DNA of 64,000 nucleotides, taken from positions 62,001-126,000 of the forward strand of contig JBICHN010000007.1 of assembly GCA_043101845.1 (NCBI GenBank), in the 5' to 3' direction. How positions within the stretch are numbered: the stretch's first letter is position 1; each line of letters opens with the position of its first letter. Source of the stretch: JBICHN01 sp043101845. GTDB lineage: Bacteria; Planctomycetota; Phycisphaerae; Phycisphaerales; UBA5793. Below the pieces are notes generated by a model. It did not search any database, had not been told where the DNA came from, and saw only the letters and a program-made list of their open reading frames with translations. The translations under genes were made by a program, and so were the position numbers. Positions 35,054 through 43,601 of the stretch are shown piece by piece.

Positions 35054-36136
35054 ATGTTCGAAGATCGCGAAACGCTCTGGGTCGTTCATATCGGAAGGCA
35101 GGACGGCCTGCCGACGCGGGCCCGCGACGAAGGCTTCGTCGCCATCGGATGGCCGCGGCTTGGCGATCTTCGTCAATACAAGACGCGCGACGCCATGCGC
35201 GAGGCGATGAAGCGGGCATGGCCGAACTGGTCCGAGCATCGGGTCCGCGCCTGCTACGGCCAGGTCTTTCGCTTCGCGCACAAGATGCAGGTTGGCGACC
35301 CCGTCGTGTTTCCCATCAAGGCGACCCGTGAGATCGCGATCGGGCGAATCTCGAGCGACTACCGGTACCACCCCAACTACCACGAGACCGACGGCGAAGA
35401 CTATCCGAACTTCCGCGATGTCGAATGGCTCAAGATCGTGCCGCGCACCGCGTTTTCGAAGTCCGCGCTGCACAGCTTCGGCGCCTTCCTCTCCGTGAGC
35501 ACTTCCGACGATCATCTCGAAGAGGTCATCGCCGTGCTGAACGGCCAGGACTCCTCCTCTCCTGCCGATCGCACGCCCACGATCGGGGGCGGAGTCGTCA
35601 AACGGACGCCATCCGTCTTGCCCCGGGACGACGATGAGGACGCCGACGATCCCACCGACCCCGGCATGAGCCTGCTCGAATCAGCGCAACAGGAAACTGA
35701 AGATTACCTGCTCAAGCGATGGTCGCGCACCGGCGCCGAGTTCGAGCATGTCGTCGCCGCGGTGCTCGAGGCGATCGGATACACCGCGACCGTGACGAGC
35801 GCGAGCGGCGATCACGGCGTCGATGTCATCGCCCATCCCGACCCGCTCGGCCTCGAGCCGCCCTTCGTGAAGGTCCAGGTCAAGAGCGGGACCGGCTCGG
35901 TCGGCGAGCCGGCGGTGAGCCAGCTCCTCGGATCGCTGTCGGAGGGGGAGAAGGGGATCTGCGTCGCGCTCGGCGGCTTCACGACGCACGCGCTCTCGAA
36001 GGCCCGGAACTCATCGCGTGTGAGCCTCATCGACGCGAAACAGTTCGTCGCGCTCTTCCTCGAACACTACGAACAGATGAACCCGCTCTGGCGGGCGCGG
36101 TTCCCACTCAGCCGCGTGTATGTGCCGAGCGCGTGA
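35054..36136 (+). CDS. Mrr-type restriction endonuclease
   Basis: About 360 residues from the ATG at 35054 (GGAG 8 nt upstream; the open frame reaches further back but is not family-like). The N-terminal ~130 residues resemble the EVE-like domain of restriction-system proteins (TLWVVHIGRQDG, DEGFVAIGWPRLGDL, VGDPVVFPIKATREIAIGRI). The C-terminal Mrr_cat domain has the PD-(D/E)XK variant: GAEFEHVVAAVLEAIGY, HGVDVIAHPD (Asp257) and VKVQVKSGTG (Gln275, Lys277). Mrr enzymes cut DNA carrying foreign modified bases, so this is a type IV-like defence gene. Between the domains is an acidic linker (DDDEDADDPTDPG). First gene after the 16S unit and start of a defence-gene stretch. Confidence 0.88.
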   Translation: MFEDRETLWVVHIGRQDGLPTRARDEGFVAIGWPRLGDLRQYKTRDAMREAMKRAWPNWSEHRVRACYGQVFRFAHKMQVGDPVVFPIKATREIAIGRISSDYRYHPNYHETDGEDYPNFRDVEWLKIVPRTAFSKSALHSFGAFLSVSTSDDHLEEVIAVLNGQDSSSPADRTPTIGGGVVKRTPSVLPRDDDEDADDPTDPGMSLLESAQQETEDYLLKRWSRTGAEFEHVVAAVLEAIGYTATVTSASGDHGVDVIAHPDPLGLEPPFVKVQVKSGTGSVGEPAVSQLLGSLSEGEKGICVALGGFTTHALSKARNSSRVSLIDAKQFVALFLEHYEQMNPLWRARFPLSRVYVPSA

Positions 36137-36152
36137 GTCAGGCTTGCGACGG

Positions 36153-36689
36153 CTACTTGTTCCCAGCCGACTTGGTCGGAAACTCAAACCCGTAATACGA
36201 CTCGGTCGTCTTCTCCTCTTCCCAGAGCGCCGCGACGCGCGGGTCGCTCGCGAACTGCTTCATGCCGTTCAACCAGGACTCCCAGACCGGGTCGTAGATG
36301 TACCCGGCCTTGCGGAACACCCACTCTTCGGCGCACAGGTTGAAGTAGTCGATGAACGCGAGGCGCTCGTCTTCGTCGAGTTCGCCGCCGGCGTCCTCGA
36401 GAATCTTCTGCAGGTTGTTGTTCTGCGCGTCGTACCGCCCGTTGAAGTACTCGAGCAGTTCCTTCATGAAGCGCGCATCTTCGACATGGCCGCGATGCAG
36501 AAAGAACGCCATCGCCCAGATCGATCCGAGCGCTGCGAAGAGCACCTCGGTATTCGCCAGCGGGCCGAGCACTTCAAACGATGAGGCCAGTGCGCCAACG
36601 CCGACCCACGCGCCGATGCAAACGGCGGACAGCACCAGCACCCACAGCCACACACGCCGCCGATGAATCAACGGAGACTTCCGAATCAC
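36153..36689 (-). CDS. Membrane-anchored protein of unknown function
   Basis: 178 residues from a GTG at 36689 with AAGGAG 9 nt upstream. Two hydrophobic segments near residues 14-34 and 46-64, then a soluble helical domain with aromatic and acidic motifs (LLEYFNGRYDAQNNN, RLAFIDYFNLCAEEWVFRKAGYI, VWESWLNGMKQF). I have a sense of this LIDYFNLCAEE pattern as a widespread uncharacterised bacterial family with a cytosolic C-terminus, but cannot name it. Convergent with the Mrr gene (16 nt apart). Confidence 0.75.
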   Translation of the reverse strand: MIRKSPLIHRRRVWLWVLVLSAVCIGAWVGVGALASSFEVLGPLANTEVLFAALGSIWAMAFFLHRGHVEDARFMKELLEYFNGRYDAQNNNLQKILEDAGGELDEDERLAFIDYFNLCAEEWVFRKAGYIYDPVWESWLNGMKQFASDPRVAALWEEEKTTESYYGFEFPTKSAGNK

Positions 36690-36735
36690 GGCGCGTCACT
36701 CCTTCTGCGGCGCCCAAACACCACGGCCGGTCCCG

Positions 36736-37020
36736 TCACTTCTTCTTCATCTCACCTTCGCGCACCACGATCCGGCTTGTATCCGTTTGTACGAACAGGT
36801 TCACCGCCTTGCGCTTTCCCTCCGCGGTCGCCCGGTTGTAGCCGTTGATGTGCCCGAGCGCCTGGCCGAGCGACAGGTGCAGTTTGAGCGCTTCCTCGAA
36901 ACTCAACACAAGGTTGAGCGCCTTCTTCTGCCCGGACTGGAAGTCCGGCTCCGGCCGGATGTGATCGAGCGTCGCCCCGCCGAACGACGCCGTCTTGCGC
37001 CGCGTTTCCTTCTTCGCCAT
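36736..37020 (-). CDS. Small protein of unknown function
   Basis: 94 residues, ATG preceded by GAGGAGGTGAACGAACC. Highly charged ends (MAKKETRRKT ... VREGEMKKK) around an ordered core with GQKKALNLVLSFEEALKLHLSLGQAL and a basic GYNRATAEGKRKAVNLFV strand. Lies between the membrane protein and the DUF262 gene on the same strand (63 nt from the latter). Could be an accessory to the restriction protein, but that is inference from position alone. Confidence 0.65.
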   Translation of the reverse strand: MAKKETRRKTASFGGATLDHIRPEPDFQSGQKKALNLVLSFEEALKLHLSLGQALGHINGYNRATAEGKRKAVNLFVQTDTSRIVVREGEMKKK

Positions 37021-37083
37021 GGTTCGTTCACCTCCTCACGCTCGTGCTGGCGTGCACACCTGCCACACTGCATCAACCCGCCC

Positions 37084-39081
37084 TCACCCCACGCCCGCCT
37101 CCGCGAGGATTTCGCGTTCGACATACCGTCGGAAGTCGCGGGCGCGGGTGAAGCAGCGGTAGCCGATCTGGTTCGCGAACGCGATCGTCTCCGCCGGCTC
37201 GTTGAGCAGCACCGCGACCGGCTCGCTCAACTCTTCGCGCAATCCCGCCGGCCAGACGAGGTCGAACACGGCGCGCTGCTCGCCGGTCTCCACGTCGGCG
37301 TACTCGTACCCCATCTCGCCCTCGGTCAGGCCCTGCTCGACGACCCAGGCGTTGATCGCTTCGAGTTCGCGCTCCTCGTCTTCGCTCGAGATGCCGCCGA
37401 GCACGACCACCTCGGGCGCACGCCCCGCCGTCGACGCTTCGTCATCATCGGCCGCCGCGGTCACCGGCGCCGTCGCGTCGGCGTCCATCCAGTGCGTCTC
37501 GCCGTGCAGCAGTTCCGCGAGCTGCCGGTTCGCCTGCGCTGCGAGCAGTTCCCGCCGCGCTTCGAGGAAGTCGAGGTACCGGTCCAGCTTCCAGAGCGCC
37601 GGGTCCTGCGGGATCCACTGCGACGCGAGCGCCCCCGGATGCGCCTTCTCCACCTCGCGGAAATACTCCTCGGGGAATCGATGGCTGATGTCGAGGTTCG
37701 TCTCTTTCGTGAGGAAGCAGAAGTTCGCGATCGCGTTGACCTCGGCGCGCCGATGCCCCGCCGCGTAGAGGCGCGCCTTCGGAAAGATGTGGTGCACTTC
37801 GAGGCGGCTCATCTTGCCGAGCAGACTCGCCTTGAGCGGCAGACCCGTGCCCCAGTCGCGCGCCTCGCCCATCCGCGTGAGCATGTAGAGCACCGGATAG
37901 AAGCGCGCGCCGAGGCTCGCCCCGCTGAAGTGACCCGGGCGCACGCGCAACTGGCCGTGCCAGAGACGCAACTGTTCGAGCAGTTTGTCGACGCCGCCGT
38001 CGGGTCCTTCGAGCGCTGCGAGATCCTGGTCGATGTACGACTCGGTCGATCCGGAGAAGCGCCCCCACATGCCCGCCTGGGCGAACCAGAAGAGGAGCTT
38101 GTCGCGTTCGCGATCACTCAACTGCTTCGGCCGCTCGTCGAGGTAGCGCACCATGACCGGCACGGCGAAGCGGCCGAAGAAGACGCGATTGTGATCGAGG
38201 CCGAGTCGGCCCGCGATGAGGTTGAGGCAGTAGTCGATGTGCTTCGTCGCGCGCTCGAGCGCCTCGCGCACCTCTTCAGCGTCACGATCGTGCAGATGCT
38301 GAAACTTCGCCTCGCCGGTAAGAACGGTGTTCACCGACCGGAGCAGCCAGTCGAGGTTGAAGCGGTACCCGGCCTTCTTCCATTCCTTGAGCTTCACCTT
38401 CATCGTGTCGCGCGCCTCGGGCCAGTCGGCGCAGATCTTCGCGAGCGCGAGGTCGCCCTTTGAAAGCTTCGTGCCGCCGCTGTTCACGCGGTTGAAGATG
38501 TCGACGACGATATCGATCGACTTGTCGGCGCCCGTGACCTCCTCGACATGGAGGTCGATGTCGACAATCCCGATGAGCCTCGAGATGCGCCCGACATACT
38601 CACCCACGCGCGGCGCCAGTTCCGGGTTCGCGCTCAGCCGCCCGACGAGCGGGCCGATGCCCTCGTTCCCGGCCTTCATGAGTTCGGTGACATCGATCCA
38701 GAGCGGATCATCCTTCATCTTGACCGGCTGGAAGAACTCGAAGACCTCGTTCTCGAGATGGAACATGAGTCCGGTGAAGGCCTTCGCCTTGCCGTCGAAG
38801 AACTTCGGCGGCCGGCCGCGCACGACGCCGTACAGCGAGGTCATGCGCTGCTGTCCGTCGAGGAGGAGCTTCACGACGCCGGGCGCGAGTTGCCCGTCGC
38901 CGCGATGCGTCGCGGACTTCGACTCGGTCGCCCAGACGAGCAGCCCGCCGACGGGGTGGCGGCGGTAGAGGGAATCGAACAGGCCGCGGACCTGGTCGCG
39001 GCCCCAGACATAGCCGCGCTGGAATTCGGGCAGGGCCATGTGTCCGGAATCGATGTGGTCGAGGACGGTGGAGATTTTCAT
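37084..39081 (-). CDS. DUF262/DUF1524 (GmrSD-type) restriction protein
   Basis: 665 residues from the ATG at 39081 (KISTVLDHIDSGHMALPEFQ); the frame opens earlier but GAGG and the family start support this ATG. DUF262 features: LPEFQRGYVWGRDQVRGLFDSL, LLDGQQRMTSLYGVV (DGQQR, ~residue 72), FDIFNRVNSGGTKLSKGDLAL. The DUF1524 HNH-like nuclease motif is LEVHHIFPKARLY (~residue 428) with a following Asn (IANFCFLTKETN). GmrSD enzymes are NTP-dependent type IV restriction systems that cleave glucosylated or otherwise modified DNA. Here both halves are fused in one chain. A C-terminal ~90-residue addition contains a short acidic stretch (EDEERELEAIN). Confidence 0.9.
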   Translation of the reverse strand: MKISTVLDHIDSGHMALPEFQRGYVWGRDQVRGLFDSLYRRHPVGGLLVWATESKSATHRGDGQLAPGVVKLLLDGQQRMTSLYGVVRGRPPKFFDGKAKAFTGLMFHLENEVFEFFQPVKMKDDPLWIDVTELMKAGNEGIGPLVGRLSANPELAPRVGEYVGRISRLIGIVDIDLHVEEVTGADKSIDIVVDIFNRVNSGGTKLSKGDLALAKICADWPEARDTMKVKLKEWKKAGYRFNLDWLLRSVNTVLTGEAKFQHLHDRDAEEVREALERATKHIDYCLNLIAGRLGLDHNRVFFGRFAVPVMVRYLDERPKQLSDRERDKLLFWFAQAGMWGRFSGSTESYIDQDLAALEGPDGGVDKLLEQLRLWHGQLRVRPGHFSGASLGARFYPVLYMLTRMGEARDWGTGLPLKASLLGKMSRLEVHHIFPKARLYAAGHRRAEVNAIANFCFLTKETNLDISHRFPEEYFREVEKAHPGALASQWIPQDPALWKLDRYLDFLEARRELLAAQANRQLAELLHGETHWMDADATAPVTAAADDDEASTAGRAPEVVVLGGISSEDEERELEAINAWVVEQGLTEGEMGYEYADVETGEQRAVFDLVWPAGLREELSEPVAVLLNEPAETIAFANQIGYRCFTRARDFRRYVEREILAEAGVG

Positions 39082-39206
39082 GGGGGTGGGGGTTCCTCGA
39101 GTTCGGGGACTGGGTCGGCGTGTGTCGGGTCTGTGGTCCTCTTGTGATCGTCGCGGCGACCGCTCCGAGGCGGGCGCCGCCACGCGACGCGACGCGACGC
39201 ATTGTG

Positions 39207-39584
39207 TCACAAGGTAGCAGAAATTGGGGGTGGGGGAAGGGGGATACCAGTCGACCTCGAGCTTGACACGTCAGCCAAGACTCTCGCATCGACAGTCTCC
39301 AACTGACGGAAGGGCGGGACGCCTGATTCGAGCAGTTCGTCAACTGTGATATCGCGCCAGCCTTGCGCACGCACGATTCCAAATCGTCCGGAAGTGGCAC
39401 TGGGACGACGCCAGCGAGCGATCTTCATGCGACGCAGTTCACATAGACCTTCCCAATACTCGATCCATCGCTCTTCGAACTTCGCTCCGACCTGCCAGCC
39501 TCGCGGTCGGCGGCATCTTCCGTCGAAGATCGATCCATCCTTTGCGTACGGGACGCTTATCAACATGACATCGCTATTTGCCAC
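39207..39584 (-). CDS. Hypothetical protein
   Basis: 125 residues from a GTG with AAAGGAG 5 nt upstream. Readable pieces are VMLISVPYAKDGSIFDGR, GAKFEERWIEYWEGLCELRR, GRFGIVRAQGWRDITVDEL. No family recognised, no signal peptide. Its AT-richer codons and place beside defence genes suggest accessory DNA. Predicted from ribosome-binding site and codon quality only. Confidence 0.55.
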   Translation of the reverse strand: MANSDVMLISVPYAKDGSIFDGRCRRPRGWQVGAKFEERWIEYWEGLCELRRMKIARWRRPSATSGRFGIVRAQGWRDITVDELLESGVPPFRQLETVDARVLADVSSSRSTGIPLPPPPISATL

Positions 39585-39618
39585 AGTTTCTCCTTTCAAA
39601 GGGGATTAAGGCGACAGA

Positions 39619-39644
39619 ATGGGCGATGCTGGTGCATCGCCCAT
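39619..39644 (-). terminator. Strong hairpin, possible terminator of the hsd-remnant transcript
   Basis: Perfect 11-bp stem ATGGGCGATGC / GCATCGCCCAT with a TGGT loop. Minus-strand tail TCTGTCGCCTTAATCC is only weakly T-rich. No gene between 39645 and 40108. Confidence 0.5.
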
Positions 39645-39780
39645 GCGTTTCAGGTACTCAAATGCATGTGATGACTGATTGAGAGAGGCAGCAGTTGTCG
39701 TCGCCGCCGTCTTTGGATTGTGCGTCGAATCTACCCTCCGTGGGATGTTCTGGCTTCGGCAAATGATCGTGGCGCGCACT

Positions 39781-39854
39781 GCGGGACCCGGCGCTTGGCG
39801 CGCGCGGCGGGACCCGGCGCTTGGCGCGCGCGGCGGAATCCGGCGCTTGGCGCG
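39781..39854. repeat. 26-bp tandem repeat, 2.8 copies
   Basis: Units start at 39781, 39807 and 39833; the first two are identical (GCGGGACCCGGCGCTTGGCG followed by CGCGCG), the third diverges slightly and is cut short. Confidence 0.9.
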
Positions 39855-40108
39855 GAAATGGCGTGATTCGGTCATTCTGCGCCAGGCATCGGGTGCGCCG
39901 AGGAGGTAGGTCCCTCTACTTAACGGGGCGCGGACATTCCTTGAGACCGAATCTCCGTCATCTCAGCCATTCAGTTGGTTGGTCGAGCAGGTAGCGCCTG
40001 GGTTGTGCTTCCGCATGGACCGAGTGTCAGCGGCAGTAGGGCATGCCCTCTAGTCCCGATGTTGCCGTCCTCACGCACCTTCCTCCGGATCCGGCTTCGG
40101 CGCCACAT

Positions 40109-40276
40109 GCCGTAGTTCTTGAACCGCGTGTCCTCCGACGCTTCATCGCGCGGCTTGCAGCGGTAGCTGAATGGCGAATTGGCGACGACGGCGTCGAACC
40201 GCGGCTTGTGCGCCGGGTTGGTCTCGCGGAGCCAGTCCCAGTCGTTCTTGATCGCGTCGCCGTGGTAGGTCTCGAT
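40109..40276 (-). pseudogene. hsdM (type I methyltransferase) remnant
   Basis: The minus strand reads ETYHGDAIKNDWDWL, then RFDAVVANSPFSYRCKP and EDTRFKNYG. This matches the HsdM catalytic neighbourhood FDAVVANPPFSY...D.RFKNYG, except that the catalytic motif NPPF has become NSPF. After KNYG the match is lost; a shifted frame reads APK as in HsdM, consistent with a frameshift. The fragment starts exactly where the ATPase gene stops, with no room for a start codon. Confidence 0.75.
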
Positions 40277-42876
40277 TACTTTCGCCGATTACGAATCGCC
40301 TTCACCCAGTCATCGAGTGACTTGATGTCCTGTTCCAGTTCGGACGGTTCCGGGAATGCCGCACCCTCAGCCGCTGCTTGGTCGTGCCCTGGAAGCCATC
40401 GTGAGCATTTCGTCATGCCGTCGTTGAGTGCCTTGCAGTCTTCCTCGCAGATGTCGCCGAGATTCTTGGCTCGGTTCGTCTCGACGCTGTTCCTATATCG
40501 CTCGACGACTCCGTTGAGGAGGACTTCCTCGACCGCACGCTCCCATGCCTCCCTCAGCAGGCCATAGATGTAGGCTGCCTTCTGCTCATACTCCGACTGG
40601 TTGCCATTGCGATAAAGAGCGCCGGTTTCTTGTGCAAGCTGCTTCAGGTGTCCGATACGCGCGCTGACCTTCATCGCTGCCCAAGGAAGGCTTTCCTCGC
40701 ATAGCCCCGCATTGCTAGGGACACGCCGGAGACACTGATGCTTCAGATCGACGGTCTGCTTGTCCGCATGTTCCGCAAGAGACAGCAGGAACACGATATC
40801 GTGGGTAAAGACGATGACCTGCCGAGTCTCCGATTCCTGCACGAGACGCTCAGCAACGCTGCTGCGCCAGTTGTGATCGAGCGACGATACAGGATCATCG
40901 AAGAGAATGGCGGATCGATCATCAGCGGTACTCAATTCGGCGAAGAATGATGCGATCGACAGGCATCTCGCTTCGCCTTCGCTCACTACCTTGGGGACCG
41001 ATACTCCCGGCGCTCGTCGGAGTTGAAGCTTGTGATAGAGGGCGCCGCGCGAGCCACCTGCAGCGATCATCTCGACCTCGACATGCCGAAACTTCAGCAA
41101 TTCGAGTTCCTTCTTGAAGCTGCTGGCGAGTTGCTCGGTAACTGCGCTCTTGGTTACCTCAGTGCTCTTGACGGTGATCGCCCTTGTGTTCGTCTCATCA
41201 ATGCACAATTGGTATGCCGCGATCCGCTTCTTTCGTTCGATCTCGCTGAGAACAACGTCCAGATGCTTGCCGAGAATCTGCCTGGCTTCAAGTTCGCGTA
41301 GCTCAACCTCGATTTCTTTGATCTTCGCAGTCCGGTCCGTGCCGCGCAGTTCGCTAACCCGCGCCCGCAGTTCCTCCAAATGCTCGTAGAGTTGGTCATG
41401 CGCATCCGGGAGTGAAGAAAGGCCGGAGGCCGAGGCGCTCTCAACTCCAAGTGCATTCATCAGGTCCACGAGTCGGTGCTGCGCAGCTTCGAGATATGCT
41501 CGGACCGCTTTGGCAATCTCGGCCGCTTCCAGTTGAAGCTCGTCGAGGACCTCTGCGGTCGCATCATCCGCGATCGTCAGGCCGCGAAACTCTTTTCGAC
41601 GCTGTTCAAACGCTGCTGATGCCTGGTCGCGTTCGCGCTGCACTTGTGAGTTCAGGAAGTCGTGAAATCGTTTGAATCGCTTGACCGCCTCGTCCCGCAG
41701 CTGCTGCTGACAAAGAACGCACCGCGCGTCCGCTTCGGTCACAGGAAAGGTGTCATCCGGATACGCATCCTCATCTGAAAACCGCTCGGCAGCAGCCCAA
41801 AGGATGCGCCATGCGTCTGATCCTGTATTCGGTAATGGTTGCGCCTCGAACGCCTCGCGGCGCATCGTCTCGGCAGCGGTGCGTGCCTCCATCATCCGAG
41901 CGCGAGCGGTGAAGGCTTTACCAACTGCTTCATCGGACAGGAGTTCACCGATCTTGCGTATTCTGGAAGCAAGTCCTTCCATCCGCTTCGCGCGAATCTC
42001 AAGAGTTCGAGCCGTCTTCTGCGGATCATCGGAGTGTAGGTCCCGGAGTCGCTTTCGCAGTTGTTCGAGTTTCTCAAGCTCCTCTTCCGTCAATGATCCG
42101 AGCGCCTTCACGTCGTCTGCCTTAGTAAGCGACGTGAGCCGTGACAGCATCATGTGGACCTTCGTGCCTTCCGAAACCTCCGGCAAATGAGCCGCTGCGG
42201 CTTCGAGTTCCTTTCGCTCTCCATCGAGAACGCGCCGAACCGCTTCACAGGCACCCGACAGCTTATCAAACAGGTCCAGTCCGAGCGGGCGATAGGCAAC
42301 GTCCGTTTGTTCGGTGATGTAGACGCTTGCGCAGTGTCGATCAAAGACACTGACTCGGGACAACTCACGATGCGGAGGATCGTCGTCATCCCAACGATGC
42401 TCATGCTCCGTCCCGTTGACCGCGTACTTGATCGTTGCGGAGGGGCGACCTGGCGTCGTTCCCGAGACGACATTTCCGAGTATCGCTTCGGCTCCACGAG
42501 CGCGACAAGCTCGTTTCAGGATTCGCGTGTAGCCGGATTTTCCAGCGGCGTTCGCGCCGTAGACAACAGTAAGGTTCGGTCCAAACGCGATTGTCTGATC
42601 TTGCGCAAGCGCGTTCACGCCGGCATGGTGGGTGAGGGACGCCAGTGAAACAGGAGTTGCAGCCGATTCAGGTTCGGGGAGATGGTCCCTTGCCAGCGGG
42701 TCCGTTTCTGCCGCGTCGGTCAAGCCATGGCTTGCTTTGCAGATCCTAGCGAGATCGTCAATTTCCGACGTTTCGAGTTCACCATGTACTACCAGCCGTC
42801 GCAGGGCGTCGCGCTGCCAGTCGGGACGTTCGGCTGACCAGTCGATTATCTCCTTAAGGACATTCACTTTGGCCAT
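40276..42876 (-). CDS. RloC/PrrC-like (AAA_13) coiled-coil ATPase with zinc-hook CxxC
   Basis: 866 residues from the ATG at 42876 (MAKVNVLKEI). Walker A is VYGANAAGKSGYTRILKR near residue 110; the ABC-type C-terminal half has SEGEARCLSIASFFAEL (signature) and ILFDDPVSSLDHNW (Walker B) followed by VIVFTHDIVFLLSL. Between them lie two long coiled coils broken by DARCVLCQQQL (CxxC near 382-385), the zinc-hook arrangement of RloC and Rad50. RloC and PrrC are tRNA anticodon nucleases that kill infected cells and sit inside hsd loci, which is the context here. The C-terminal segment (EAWERAVEEVLLNGVVERY, SELEQDIKSLDDWVKAIRNRR) could be the effector, but I could not confirm the anticodon-nuclease triad. 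Confidence 0.8.
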   Translation of the reverse strand: MAKVNVLKEIIDWSAERPDWQRDALRRLVVHGELETSEIDDLARICKASHGLTDAAETDPLARDHLPEPESAATPVSLASLTHHAGVNALAQDQTIAFGPNLTVVYGANAAGKSGYTRILKRACRARGAEAILGNVVSGTTPGRPSATIKYAVNGTEHEHRWDDDDPPHRELSRVSVFDRHCASVYITEQTDVAYRPLGLDLFDKLSGACEAVRRVLDGERKELEAAAAHLPEVSEGTKVHMMLSRLTSLTKADDVKALGSLTEEELEKLEQLRKRLRDLHSDDPQKTARTLEIRAKRMEGLASRIRKIGELLSDEAVGKAFTARARMMEARTAAETMRREAFEAQPLPNTGSDAWRILWAAAERFSDEDAYPDDTFPVTEADARCVLCQQQLRDEAVKRFKRFHDFLNSQVQRERDQASAAFEQRRKEFRGLTIADDATAEVLDELQLEAAEIAKAVRAYLEAAQHRLVDLMNALGVESASASGLSSLPDAHDQLYEHLEELRARVSELRGTDRTAKIKEIEVELRELEARQILGKHLDVVLSEIERKKRIAAYQLCIDETNTRAITVKSTEVTKSAVTEQLASSFKKELELLKFRHVEVEMIAAGGSRGALYHKLQLRRAPGVSVPKVVSEGEARCLSIASFFAELSTADDRSAILFDDPVSSLDHNWRSSVAERLVQESETRQVIVFTHDIVFLLSLAEHADKQTVDLKHQCLRRVPSNAGLCEESLPWAAMKVSARIGHLKQLAQETGALYRNGNQSEYEQKAAYIYGLLREAWERAVEEVLLNGVVERYRNSVETNRAKNLGDICEEDCKALNDGMTKCSRWLPGHDQAAAEGAAFPEPSELEQDIKSLDDWVKAIRNRRK

Positions 42877-42983
42877 GTACTTATTCCGCAACTTATTGTG
42901 TCGATAATGCACCGATTGTTCTTGCGACTGATCATGTGGCCGCGCGTGCACTTGGGGAGAAACTGCTCGGCGAAGTCGTCGAG

Positions 42984-43181
42984 TTAGGCGATCCTCGTGT
43001 CGTCGTCCGCCGCGTATCGGAGAATCGGGAGTAATCGCTCTTCATCGTTAAAGGCGAGTTGGCGTGTGTCGTTATTCGTGAAGTACCGGGTGTCGGTGCG
43101 GTTGCTCACAATGAAGAGTTGCACGAAACAAAGCAGAGAGCCATTGCCCGGGTCGTTCTTGTACTCGACGATCTGCTGCAT
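42984..43181 (-). pseudogene. hsdR (type I restriction subunit) remnant
   Basis: 65 codons reading QQIVEYKNDPGNGSLLCFVQ, LFIVSNRTDTRYFTNND and FNDEERLLPI. They match an internal segment of one HsdR group (YKNDPGNG...LCF.QLFIVSN...T.YF.NN...FN.DERFLP). Both ends are cut, so it is a degraded fragment of the restriction subunit. Together with the hsdM remnant on the other side of the ATPase it marks a decayed type I system. Confidence 0.7.
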
Positions 43182-43460
43182 GGCTTGGGGGCGTTATGGT
43201 CGGCGACGCGTTCGCGCGGGGGTGAACCGGGAACGCGGCGCCGGAGGTTTGAAACTTGCGTGTGAACTTCGTCGCTGATCGCGCCATAGGTTCATGGTAA
43301 CGGGTTGCGCGGACTCGGGCTAGGGCGCCGATGCATGACCGGGGGTTTCGCGGGCGCGGGCGTGGTCGGGTTGACGGTCGAGGGAGTGATTGCGGGCGCG
43401 GGTCGCTTTGCCGGGACTCGAGGTTTGACGAGGGGAGCGTGTTCCGGCGGTGGCGGACGC

Positions 43461-43601
43461 GCTCGGCTTGGGGGACCGGCGGCGGAAGCGGAAGCGCTCG
43501 GCTTTGGGGGACCGGCGGCGGAGGAGAACGTGCTCGGCTTTGGGGGACCGGCGGCGGGGGCGGAAGCGCTCGGCTTTGGGGGACCGGCGCCTTGCGGCTA
43601 A
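43461..43601. repeat. 36-bp tandem repeats at the RAYT 3' side
   Basis: Four units starting near 43461, 43496, 43532 and 43568, each beginning GCTCGGCTTTGGGGGACCGG; the last ends CGCCTTGCGGCTAAGG and contains the transposase stop codon. Same motif and direction as the repeats at 44286. Confidence 0.88.

Noticed and set aside
36787..38463. 558-residue plus-strand open frame
   Set aside because: Shadow of the DUF262 gene, which has DGQQR and HHIFPK motifs.
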